The notes beneath the pieces are model-generated. The model was given only the letters and a program-made list of their open reading frames with translations. It ran no database searches and was not told the origin of the DNA. The translations under genes were made by a program, and so were the position numbers. 6,583 nt of DNA from Gammaproteobacteria bacterium (GTDB lineage: Bacteria; Pseudomonadota; Gammaproteobacteria; Arenicellales; UBA868). Below are positions 1-6,581 of this stretch, piece after piece. The stretch is from positions 1 through 6,583 of the forward strand of contig DPVA01000136.1 in assembly GCA_003529705.1 (NCBI GenBank), given 5' to 3'. How positions within the stretch are numbered: the first letter of the stretch is position 1; each line of letters opens with the position of its first letter.

Positions 1-454
1 CGGTGAGGCCGGCGAGCGCCTCCGGACCAAGCAGGGCTGCCACACTGCCGAAACCGAGGGCAATCCCCAAGCCGATACGAAGGGTAAACGGTTCTTCGCG
101 TATGAAAATATGGGCAAGCATTGCAGTAGCCACCGGCATGACCCCCATCAGCACGGCCGCCAGTCCGCTGTCGATGTGAAGTTCTCCCCAACTGATCAGT
201 GAAAAGGGTAAAACGTTGCCGACGAGACCAACAAAGCTGAAAACGGCCCAGGATCGGCCATCACGCGGGAGTCGACGGCCGCCGATGCGAAGCCCGACGT
301 ACAGGATGACAGCGGCGATACCCAGGCGAGCACTGGTTAATGTCATTGGACCCACGCTCTCGACACCAACCTTGATAAACATAAATGACGTGCTCCACAA
401 CGTCGCAAGGATCAGGAGCAGGACGTAATCTTTTGAGATCCACATCGGTTTCAT
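1..454 (-). CDS. EamA/DMT-family transporter, N-terminal half (cut by window edge)
   Basis: The reverse strand reads openly from an ATG at 454 to the window edge, giving 151 residues with no stop. The protein is very hydrophobic. Likely membrane segments lie near residues 9-30, 37-56, 68-88, 97-117 and 127-143, which matches the first half of the ten-helix drug/metabolite transporter (EamA) fold; full members have about 290-300 residues. Family-like features are the W-S-T-S-F-x-F-I-K stretch in helix 1 (residues 20-28), the ARLG start of helix 2 (42-45), and a hairpin ending in 'REEPFTLRIGLGIALG' (119-134) followed by a GPEAL segment. Such proteins usually export or exchange amino acids or other small metabolites at the inner membrane, but the substrate cannot be told. 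The frame is open upstream only to about 499. A second in-frame ATG lies at 445, and neither start has a strong Shine-Dalgarno. It is transcribed away from the formylglutamate amidohydrolase gene. Confidence 0.88.
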   Translation of the reverse strand, partial: MKPMWISKDYVLLLILATLWSTSFMFIKVGVESVGPMTLTSARLGIAAVILYVGLRIGGRRLPRDGRSWAVFSFVGLVGNVLPFSLISWGELHIDSGLAAVLMGVMPVATAMLAHIFIREEPFTLRIGLGIALGFGSVAALLGPEALAGLT

Positions 455-542
455 GATGGCAGAGGTCAGTAGACGAAATGATCCTTGGCGCAGAAAAGGT
501 TAATCTACAGCCTTTCCCGGACACGAATGAGGCTCGGAGGCC

Positions 543-1340
543 GTGCCAGATCCGTTTTCGGCGGCCTTAACCGTTTTGGAATCGGGAGAGGCGCCTTACT
601 CATGCTACAACCCGACCGGGCAGTCTGGACTGGTCCTGGTTTGTGATCATGCCCGCAATACGATACCCCGCCAACTGGGAACGCTCGGATTACCCCCGAC
701 TGTACTCGCGACCCATATTGCACTGGATATTGGATGCGAGGCACTTGCTATTGCACTTGCCGATCGGTTCGATTCCGTCCTCGTCATTGCCGGCTTCTCA
801 CGACTGGTTGTCGATCTGAATCGGCCGCCCGGACATCCGGCATCCATCCCCCAGATAAGTGACGGCATCGAGATACCCGGTAACCAGGACCTGAGTGAGC
901 GAGAACGCCTGGGGCGAATCGAAGAGATTTTTTCTCCCTATCACAAGGCGGTGTCGACCGAGGTGGGGCGGGCTTGCGACCGGCACCCACAAGTCGCATT
1001 GGTATCCATGCACAGTTTTACGCCGCGGATGGATGGGCAAAACAGACCCTGGCACATAGGAATACTGTGGAACCACGATCAGCGACTGAGCCAACCATTG
1101 TTGGAAAGCCTGCGCAGGGATTCTGGTTTGTGTGTTGGCGATAACCAGCCTTACGATGCCAGAGCACAACTCGGGTATACCGTCGATACGTTCGCCCATA
1201 TTAACAGTCTTGCCCAGGTAATGATTGAGGTGCGCCAAGACCTCTTGGAATCTGAGGAAGGAGTTTTGCGATGGGCAGGCCTTCTGTCAGAGCACTTAAA
1301 AGGTGCGCTGGCCAACTGGGGGGTGTTGATCGATCGCTAA
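543..1340 (+). CDS. Predicted N-formylglutamate amidohydrolase (COG3931 type)
   Basis: This 265-residue protein has the family's usual length and is predicted to hydrolyse N-formyl-L-glutamate, or a related N-acyl amino acid, to the free amino acid and formate in the cytoplasm. Family motifs seen in order are CDHARNTIP (34-42), HIALDIG (58-64), SRLVVDLNRPP (86-96), HSFTP (157-161), RPWHIGILW (168-176), NQPYDA (201-206) and the IEVRQDL block (228-234). No signal peptide or membrane segment is visible. The CDHA and HSFTP motifs place it with the 'predicted' COG3931 branch rather than classical HutG of histidine breakdown, whose members carry a PHAGT-type motif at the first site, so the real substrate is open. 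No other hut gene is visible. The start is GTG at 543, with GGAGG at 536-540 only two bases away, which is unusually close; the in-frame stop at 528-530 rules out a longer form and the next candidate is TTG at 576. It converges on the 1353-2279 gene with a 12-base gap. Confidence 0.9.
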   Translation: MPDPFSAALTVLESGEAPYSCYNPTGQSGLVLVCDHARNTIPRQLGTLGLPPTVLATHIALDIGCEALAIALADRFDSVLVIAGFSRLVVDLNRPPGHPASIPQISDGIEIPGNQDLSERERLGRIEEIFSPYHKAVSTEVGRACDRHPQVALVSMHSFTPRMDGQNRPWHIGILWNHDQRLSQPLLESLRRDSGLCVGDNQPYDARAQLGYTVDTFAHINSLAQVMIEVRQDLLESEEGVLRWAGLLSEHLKGALANWGVLIDR

Positions 1341-1352
1341 ACCGCTTGCAGC

Positions 1353-2279
1353 TCAAGCCGACTCCGAGCGGAGCCCGACGCTCTGGCAATCCACCTCGAA
1401 GTCGTTTAGGTGCTCAAGATACTCCCGTTTACTTTTGGGCATCGGGACCCGAACGCCAGCCATATAAGAGATCAGGTCTGTACCGTCGTTGAGAAGGCGG
1501 CAGCCACGCTGCAACTGAACACGCGCAAGCTCACTGATACCGGCCTGCGGGGTCGGGTGGAAAGCCTTGATTTGTTCCTTGATCGCAACAAACTCAGGCC
1601 AGTTACGAAAGAAATCTGGATCACTCTTCATCATTTCACATTCGACTCGGGCTGCTCTGGCGAATTCAAGGACGATCTCCCCGACACCTTGAAAGCTGGG
1701 CATGTGTGCGTACACTGCGTGGATACGCTCGGCGATACTGTCAATCGCTTTCATGGTCTGAGAAATTTTTATATAGCGACTTACGTAGTAACTGGCAATG
1801 CTATGGGTAAAGACATTGAAGGGCTCACCCCATAGTTCGTCGATGCCCTCATGGCCGCTGGGGTGGCGCACCTGTTTCCCGAGTTCAAGTGCCTCCGCAA
1901 AACATTCACTGCACTCGCGCATCAACTCGTTGTCCTGACTGACCGCGATTCCCTGGCTTTCAAGGTCAACGATTCTGGTGAAAATATCGGTTGCCCGGTT
2001 AAAAAGTGCGCCTGCAAGCATCGCCGCGTTTACCCGTTTCCGGGCCGGATCCTGCTCGGCTTCGTAACCAGCGCGGGCTGCTTCAGTCTTGTTTCCCGGC
2101 GTGTTGATACCGGGTTCAGTATGATGAAAGGTCCGGCGGGTCAGGCTCAGTAATAAGTCGCGTTTGGCCGCGAGAGTTTCTTCTGGTGGCGCGTAATAGC
2201 GAATCCAATATCCGTCGTAGAAAATATGGGGTCGTCCGTTGATCTCCTTGCGCGACCCGTTGTTGATATTGGCATTCAT
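1353..2279 (-). CDS. Uncharacterised 308-residue protein, coupled to the hydantoinase A-like gene
   Basis: I do not recognise this family. The 308-residue product has no signal peptide and no membrane helix, so it is probably cytoplasmic. It starts with an aromatic-rich segment (HIFYDGYWIRYYAPPEE, 18-34) and then LAAKRDLLLSLTRR (36-49). The rest looks mostly helical: AARAGYEAEQDPARKRVNAAMLAGALFNRA with its neighbours (about 67-105), 117-138, 165-190, 198-217 and 230-265. A distinctive conserved-looking core is GHEGIDELWGEPFNVF (142-157). Cysteines at 123, 126, 214, 260 and 298 form no clear zinc knuckle. Its ATG at 2279 lies 12 bases after the stop of the hydantoinase A-like gene, so the two are very likely co-transcribed and translationally coupled. 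It occupies the place where a hydantoinase B subunit would be expected but has no likeness to one (HyuB is over 500 residues). The opposite strand is broken into short frames, which supports the minus-strand reading. A partner, accessory or regulatory role for the neighbour is inference. Confidence 0.85.
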   Translation of the reverse strand: MNANINNGSRKEINGRPHIFYDGYWIRYYAPPEETLAAKRDLLLSLTRRTFHHTEPGINTPGNKTEAARAGYEAEQDPARKRVNAAMLAGALFNRATDIFTRIVDLESQGIAVSQDNELMRECSECFAEALELGKQVRHPSGHEGIDELWGEPFNVFTHSIASYYVSRYIKISQTMKAIDSIAERIHAVYAHMPSFQGVGEIVLEFARAARVECEMMKSDPDFFRNWPEFVAIKEQIKAFHPTPQAGISELARVQLQRGCRLLNDGTDLISYMAGVRVPMPKSKREYLEHLNDFEVDCQSVGLRSESA

Positions 2280-2291
2280 ACTCTGGCCGGA

Positions 2292-4388
2292 TCAGCTGGC
2301 GTCCGAAGCCTGACTTGCGCGCGATTTTACGCCTGTCACGCCGTTCGGCAAACCCACCCCCGCAAGTGTGGGAGTCAGCGCCGGTCGGCCGGTTGCGGTG
2401 GCTTTGACCCTGCCTTCAAAGAACACGACAGAAGCAGAGTCAGGATCATCAACTGAATTCAGATTGCGATCAATGTGGATACGGGGTTCATGGGCTCCCG
2501 CGGTACGCGCTTTCTCCTGAGCGAGCCGTCTCGCGACTTCCTCCGCTTTAAGGAGCGCCTGCTCAAGATCGTCGAAATCCACAGGGCCATCAGGTGTAAA
2601 TACGCGGAAGATTCCCTGGACGGGCTGTGTGACGGTCACCTCAGCCCTTTGCACAACGCTGCTCGCAACTGCGCCTACGGCATTAGCGACTGATGAGTAT
2701 TGAGGCACTGACAAGGGAACATTAAATTTCTGAGCCACCCGGGGGTAATAGAGTTCGGCGGGAGCGCCAACGGCAACCAGTGACCGCGTGGCATCCAGTT
2801 GGAGGGAGAAGAGTCCACCATCGACTGCGGTTTTGCCCGAAATCCAGTCACTGAAAAGTCGGGCGGTGCGCTCGCGCTCAGCATGATGGTTCTCGCCCGG
2901 GTCGGTGGCGAGGCATGCCGAGACCAGTGCTGCACAAATAGTGTGTACCACATGTTCCTCGACCGCCGCACTCGGACCCTTGGGGTCTTGCTCGCTAAAT
3001 TTCCCCCAACCGTAGACCTGCCGCATCTGTTTTGCCCAGGTGACGGCGGCAAACTCGGCTGCTTGTACCGACCAGTGATCTGCCTTGCCCAGTACATGCG
3101 CGGCATCGGTAGGGGTAAAACCGCTATAAATGGCGATCCCGTCCCGTACCAGCCGGGCAAGCGCCCGTGCCAGTGGCCGGTCATTCTGGGAAAGCGTTTC
3201 AACGTCAAGCGGACTGTCCTGCAGACGCTCCCAAGCCGCCGCTTCATCAGAGGAGAAGGAATTTTTCTGACTGGCTTCGGCGAACAATGCAACGGCGAAG
3301 CGATTACTTCTTGGACTGATGGCGGTATTCATCCGTTGTTCCAGCGTTCTCAGAATCTCTGGATACCGATGTGCCAGTAGACTCATGGGAACTACTCTTC
3401 GTGGTCCGATGGCGAGACCCACCCCGCCCTGAAAACGCACTTCACTGTCACCACCCAGTCCGAGAGAAAAGACCCGGATTGCCTCCACCATGGGTCGCCA
3501 GGTACCGATGACCGTCGCTTTGGCACTTATAACCGGACGCCCATCGGTGACGATCGCAATATCGGTGGTTGTGCCACCCATGTCGGCGATGATGGCGTTC
3601 TGATGAGGCTGTAACTGGGCTGCTCCCATAACGCTGGCCGCCGGGCCGGAGAGAATGGTCTCCACGGGCCGCGCGAGTGCTGTATCGGCACTGATCAGAG
3701 AGCCGTCGCCCTTCACCATCATCACCGGTGCATGGATTTTGCGTTCACCTAGGATCAGTTTAATTGCCCGAATCAGTTCATCGATATAGGGGATCAGAGA
3801 TGCGTTGAATGCCACTGTCAATGCTCGGCGCGGGGCATCAAGTTGAGAGGCGAGTTCGTGACCACAGGTCACCGGCTTTCCCGTGAGTGAGGACACTAAC
3901 TCTCTGATTCTTACCTCGTGATCCGGATTACGTACCCCGAAGAGTCCTGAGATTCCAAACGCGGCGACTTTATCGTGCTGATCAATAACCGTCCGACGGA
4001 CACCCTCAAGATCGAGCGGTTCCCGTTCGTTCCCGCCTGCGTCGTGACCTCCTGGAATTAATGCGCAATGGCCTCCGCGAACAATTTGCTCCAGTCTGGC
4101 CCTGTTTACCTGTCGGGCGTTGTAACCCGCAAGGAGCAGACAGACAGGCGTCCCGCGACCTTCCACTACCGCGTTGGTGGCAAGTGTCGTCGATAACGAT
4201 ACCAGCGAGACCTGTGACAGCCGCAGACCAGGCAGTTGATCAATAGCTTCCCGAATTCCCTTCGTGAGTTCGTGATGGGTGGTCAGGGCCTTAGCAGTAC
4301 TGACGACATCGCCATCCGGGTCCAGCAAAACCGCGTCGGTATAGGTGCCGCCAGTATCGATGCCGAGTCGAAGCGGCGATTGTGTCAT
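2292..4388 (-). CDS. Hydantoinase/oxoprolinase A-family protein (ASKHA fold), divergent branch
   Basis: This 698-residue protein has the length and layout of the HyuA superfamily (Hydant_A_N followed by Hydantoinase_A), whose characterised members use ATP to open hydantoin or 5-oxoproline rings or to activate related carbonyl substrates. The first phosphate-binding motif is LGIDTGGTYTDAV (8-20), STTLATNAVVEGRG (66-79) follows, then the second phosphate motif ADMGGTTTDIAIV (268-280), GLGGDS (310-315), GFTPTDA (423-429) and a C-terminal VGAPA (540-544) with a VANAVGAV block (567-574). The region after GLGGDS runs into GPRRVVPMSLLAHR instead of the SAGA-PGPACYG stretch of typical A subunits, so this is a separate branch. 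No HyuB-like gene is in the window. The start chosen is the ATG at 4388, directly before the GIDTGGT motif, with AGGTG just upstream; an in-frame extension of 60 residues to 4568 would overlap the dehydrogenase gene and has no family support. It lies 58 bases after that gene and 12 before the 308-residue gene. Substrate unknown. Confidence 0.92.
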   Translation of the reverse strand: MTQSPLRLGIDTGGTYTDAVLLDPDGDVVSTAKALTTHHELTKGIREAIDQLPGLRLSQVSLVSLSTTLATNAVVEGRGTPVCLLLAGYNARQVNRARLEQIVRGGHCALIPGGHDAGGNEREPLDLEGVRRTVIDQHDKVAAFGISGLFGVRNPDHEVRIRELVSSLTGKPVTCGHELASQLDAPRRALTVAFNASLIPYIDELIRAIKLILGERKIHAPVMMVKGDGSLISADTALARPVETILSGPAASVMGAAQLQPHQNAIIADMGGTTTDIAIVTDGRPVISAKATVIGTWRPMVEAIRVFSLGLGGDSEVRFQGGVGLAIGPRRVVPMSLLAHRYPEILRTLEQRMNTAISPRSNRFAVALFAEASQKNSFSSDEAAAWERLQDSPLDVETLSQNDRPLARALARLVRDGIAIYSGFTPTDAAHVLGKADHWSVQAAEFAAVTWAKQMRQVYGWGKFSEQDPKGPSAAVEEHVVHTICAALVSACLATDPGENHHAERERTARLFSDWISGKTAVDGGLFSLQLDATRSLVAVGAPAELYYPRVAQKFNVPLSVPQYSSVANAVGAVASSVVQRAEVTVTQPVQGIFRVFTPDGPVDFDDLEQALLKAEEVARRLAQEKARTAGAHEPRIHIDRNLNSVDDPDSASVVFFEGRVKATATGRPALTPTLAGVGLPNGVTGVKSRASQASDAS

Positions 4389-4446
4389 CGGTTCAACACC
4401 TAAAGTGCAGACAGGGCTGGAAGGGGCTTTAACACAAGATCCTGAA

Positions 4447-5301
4447 TCAAGTGCTGTAGTCGTAGAACCCCCGGCCACTCTTGCGTCCAAGATAACCCGC
4501 GTCAACCATCTGCTTAAGCAAAGGGCACGGCCGGAACTTGGAATCCCCAAACTCCTGATGCAATACATCCATCACCCACAGACAGACGTCGAGGCCGATC
4601 ATGTCGGCAAGAGTCAGGGGACCCATCGGATGCGCGGCGCCGAGTTTCATGGCGGCATCAATGTCTTTCGCTTCGGCGAGTCCCTCGTACAGGATGAAAA
4701 CGGCTTCGTTAATCATCGGAACCAGCATCCGGTTCACGACGAAGCCGGGGCTATCCTTCACGCTCACCGGCGTCTTCCCAAGGTCTCGGGCAAGGGTATC
4801 GATGGCGTTGTAGGTCTCGTCCGACGTCTGAAGAGCGCGGATTACCTCAACCAGCGCCATCAACGGCACCGGGTTGAAAAAGTGCATTCCCACGACCCGG
4901 TCCGGACGGCCACTTCCTGCTGCAATGCGTGTAAGCGAAAGTGACGAAGTGTTGGAAGCGAGGATCGTATGTTCCGCACAAATCTCGTTAAGCTGGGGAA
5001 AGATTCCCATCTTGATGTCCATGTTTTCACTGGCGGCTTCAACGACGAGATCACAGCCTGAGATTGCGCTGATATCTGTAGCGGTTTGGATCTTCCCTAG
5101 GGTCTGATCGTGGTCCTCCTGGCTGATCTTCTCTTTGCTGAGGAGTCTTCCGAGGCTGTTGTGGATGCTGCCTAACCCCTTCTGGACAACTTCATCAGAT
5201 ACATCCTGCATGACGACGTCATAACCGTGTACGGCGCAGGTCTGCGCAATACCGTTTCCCATTGTGCCCGCGCCAATGATGCCAATATTTTGTAATTTCA
5301 T
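4447..5301 (-). CDS. hbd: 3-hydroxybutyryl-CoA dehydrogenase (3-hydroxyacyl-CoA dehydrogenase family)
   Basis: This 284-residue protein has the size of stand-alone 3-hydroxybutyryl-CoA dehydrogenases (Hbd/PaaH/FadB2 type), which interconvert 3-hydroxyacyl-CoA and 3-oxoacyl-CoA with NAD(P) in the cytoplasm. The N-terminal Rossmann domain shows [15 protein letters not shown] (6-20; GxGxxG at 10-15) and VVEAASEN (86-93). The catalytic set is complete: Ser119 in SNTSSLS, His140 in GMHFFNPVP, Glu152 twelve residues later, and Asn190 in SPGFVVNR. The C-terminal helical domain carries [16 protein letters not shown] (224-239) and ends in [14 protein letters not shown], typical of the family. The ATG at 5301 is preferred; a TTG at 5319 would add six residues before the usual [10 protein letters not shown] beginning. 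It is the first gene of the minus-strand block and reads away from the ArgE-type gene. In this setting it may oxidise a beta-hydroxyacyl-CoA, or act on a non-CoA beta-hydroxyacid as some relatives do (for example carnitine dehydrogenase), but the motifs favour the CoA type. Confidence 0.93.
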   Translation of the reverse strand: MKLQNIGIIGAGTMGNGIAQTCAVHGYDVVMQDVSDEVVQKGLGSIHNSLGRLLSKEKISQEDHDQTLGKIQTATDISAISGCDLVVEAASENMDIKMGIFPQLNEICAEHTILASNTSSLSLTRIAAGSGRPDRVVGMHFFNPVPLMALVEVIRALQTSDETYNAIDTLARDLGKTPVSVKDSPGFVVNRMLVPMINEAVFILYEGLAEAKDIDAAMKLGAAHPMGPLTLADMIGLDVCLWVMDVLHQEFGDSKFRPCPLLKQMVDAGYLGRKSGRGFYDYST

Positions 5302-5441
5302 ATGAAAATAAGGTCCCAAACCGGGTAGTTCAACTTAGAGGACGGCAAGGCTACCTCAAACGGGGTTTTAGACCAAACCGACAGCCCCCCGGGGTCGTCG
5401 GCATTTCAGAATCTGGCGCGTTCGGAATAGACTAGTACAGT
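5302..5441. promoter_or_regulatory. Divergent intergenic region between dehydrogenase block and argE-like gene
   Basis: This 140-base spacer must hold the promoters for the minus-strand three-gene block and for the plus-strand ArgE-type gene, since both start at its edges. No strong sigma-70 promoter is visible. The best plus-strand candidate, TTCAGA (5405-5410), 17 bases, TAGACT (5428-5433), matches only four of six bases in each box and would put the transcript start almost at the ATG. The spacer contains an inverted repeat (5378-5401) and three copies of an octamer-like element (5316-5323, 5356-5363, 5373-5380) that may be a regulator binding site. No regulator gene is in the window. Confidence 0.45.
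5378..5401. repeat. GC-rich inverted repeat in the divergent spacer
   Basis: CCGAC at 5378-5382 pairs with GTCGG at 5397-5401. Inside, one A-C mismatch and one G-T pair are followed by a run of C's (5385 on) facing GGGG (5391-5394), so the whole element can fold into a strong hairpin with a loop of about four. On the plus strand no T-run follows; on the minus strand only TTTGG follows. It lies upstream of both divergent genes, so an operator or mRNA leader structure fits better than a terminator. Confidence 0.45.
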
Positions 5442-6581
5442 ATGGAAAGCCTAGACGTTATCGAAGATCTAATCGGTTTCGAAACCGTATCCCGGGACAG
5501 TAATCTTCCGCTGATTGATTTTGTGCAGAATTTTCTTTACGACCATGGCGTGGATTCACGGCGTGTTCCCAGTGCCGATGGGCGAAAGTCCAATCTTGTT
5601 GCGACGGTAGGACCCGAGGTATCGGGCGGAATCGTATTATCCGGTCATACCGATGTAGTGCCTGTGGATGGACAAGACTGGAGTCATGATCCCTTCGCGT
5701 TCCACCGGCGCGGAGAGCGTTGGTACGGTCGTGGCAGCTGCGATATGAAGGGATTTATCGGCATCGCACTTTCTCTGGTGCCTAGAATGAAGGCGCTGCG
5801 CAAGCCAGTCCATTTTGCGCTTTCTTATGACGAAGAAGTCGGCTGCCTCGGAGCTCCGGACATGATTGAGGTGATCCGTAATGAACTGCCCGAGCCTGCG
5901 GGCGTGATCGTCGGTGAGCCTACGAGTATGGCGGCCGTGACGGCGCACAAGGGGATTGTCGGTTTACGGACAACGGTCCGAGGATACGAGGCGCACTCGA
6001 GTCAGACCCATCGGGGAGTGAGTGCGGTAATGACGGCCGCACGTCTGGTCAGTCACCTGGAACGGGTGGCGGAGGGCCTTGCCGAGACAACACCCGAAGA
6101 TAATGGTTTCGAACCTCATGCCACGTCAGTTCACGTCGGCGTTATTCATGGTGGAACCGCGCTCAACATCATTTCGGGACAATGCCAGTTCACCTGGGAT
6201 ATTCGAAATATTCCTGGAGATGACCCACAGGTACTGATCGATAATTTTGAAAACTTCTGTCGGCGTGAAGTATTGCCGGGTATGCGCGCCCGTTACGACG
6301 CCTGCAGTATCAACACCGAAGTGTTGGCGCGCTGTCCGGCATTTGATGACTCGGAGTCATCCATCCTCAGTTTAGTGCAGTCACTGAGCGGGAGGACGGA
6401 AACCTACAAGGTCGCGTACGGGACCGAAGCGGGTCAGTACCAGGGTGCAGGTTTTCCCACGGTCCTGTGCGGGCCGGGGTCTATTGATCAGGCGCACCAG
6501 CCTGATGAATATATAGAAGTGAGCGAGGTCCAGGCCGGAGAACGTTTTTTGAGAACCCTGGTGGACGAACTTTCAACCTGA
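5442..6581 (+). CDS. argE: Acetylornithine deacetylase / ArgE-type M20 metallohydrolase
   Basis: This complete 379-residue protein has the normal length of ArgE, which removes the acetyl group from N2-acetyl-L-ornithine in arginine synthesis; relatives act on other N-acyl amino acids. The two-metal M20 active site is intact: His69 and Asp71 in SGHTDVVPVDGQDW, the bridging Asp101 in GRGSCDMKGF, the general base Glu131 and ligand Glu132 in SYDEEVGCLG, Glu159 in GEPT, and His352 in AHQPDEY. The dimerisation domain lies in the middle (about 175-290) and includes GYEAHSSQTHRGVSA (181-195) and GGTALNIISGQC (237-248). No signal peptide is visible. The ATG at 5442 begins right at the usual family N-terminus; the upstream GGAA at 5424-5427 is a poor, distant ribosome site. 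It is transcribed divergently from the dehydrogenase block and has no arginine-synthesis neighbours here, so a catabolic N-acyl amino acid substrate is as plausible as acetylornithine. The stop codon is at 6579-6581. Confidence 0.93.
   Translation: MESLDVIEDLIGFETVSRDSNLPLIDFVQNFLYDHGVDSRRVPSADGRKSNLVATVGPEVSGGIVLSGHTDVVPVDGQDWSHDPFAFHRRGERWYGRGSCDMKGFIGIALSLVPRMKALRKPVHFALSYDEEVGCLGAPDMIEVIRNELPEPAGVIVGEPTSMAAVTAHKGIVGLRTTVRGYEAHSSQTHRGVSAVMTAARLVSHLERVAEGLAETTPEDNGFEPHATSVHVGVIHGGTALNIISGQCQFTWDIRNIPGDDPQVLIDNFENFCRREVLPGMRARYDACSINTEVLARCPAFDDSESSILSLVQSLSGRTETYKVAYGTEAGQYQGAGFPTVLCGPGSIDQAHQPDEYIEVSEVQAGERFLRTLVDELST

Noticed and set aside
261..524. 87-residue minus-strand open frame at the left end
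   Set aside because: It is a different frame over the EamA transporter, whose frame gives clear membrane helices through the window edge.
1362..1373. CTCCG-AG-CGGAG palindrome near the end of the unknown gene as a terminator
   Set aside because: The loop would be two bases, no T-run follows on either strand, and it lies inside coding sequence.
1410..2153. Plus-strand open frames of 141 and 100 residues opposite the unknown protein
   Set aside because: They are short, in different frames and without motifs, while the minus strand gives one long frame positioned immediately after the hydantoinase A-like gene.
2675..3380. Two open frames of about 200 residues (minus 2675-3292 and plus 2799-3380)
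   Set aside because: Both are out-of-frame shadows of the hydantoinase A-like gene, with low-complexity proline/arginine or cysteine/glycine-rich translations.
4389..4568. A 60-residue N-terminal extension of the hydantoinase A-like protein starting at 4568
   Set aside because: It overlaps the end of the dehydrogenase gene, has no family-like sequence, and the ATG at 4388 directly precedes the conserved GIDTGGT motif with a plausible ribosome site.
4345..4944. 199-residue open frame on the plus strand
   Set aside because: It lies antisense to the dehydrogenase and to the start of the hydantoinase A-like gene, both of which have clear family motifs; the translation resembles no family.
5302..5319. 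TTG start at 5319 for the dehydrogenase
   Set aside because: It adds six residues before the normal family beginning, and the ATG at 5301 gives the standard [10 protein letters not shown] start.
5304..5333. Minus-strand TTGAAC, 17 bases, TATTTT as a promoter for the dehydrogenase
   Set aside because: The -10-like box ends only three bases before the ATG, so the transcript would start at or inside the start codon.
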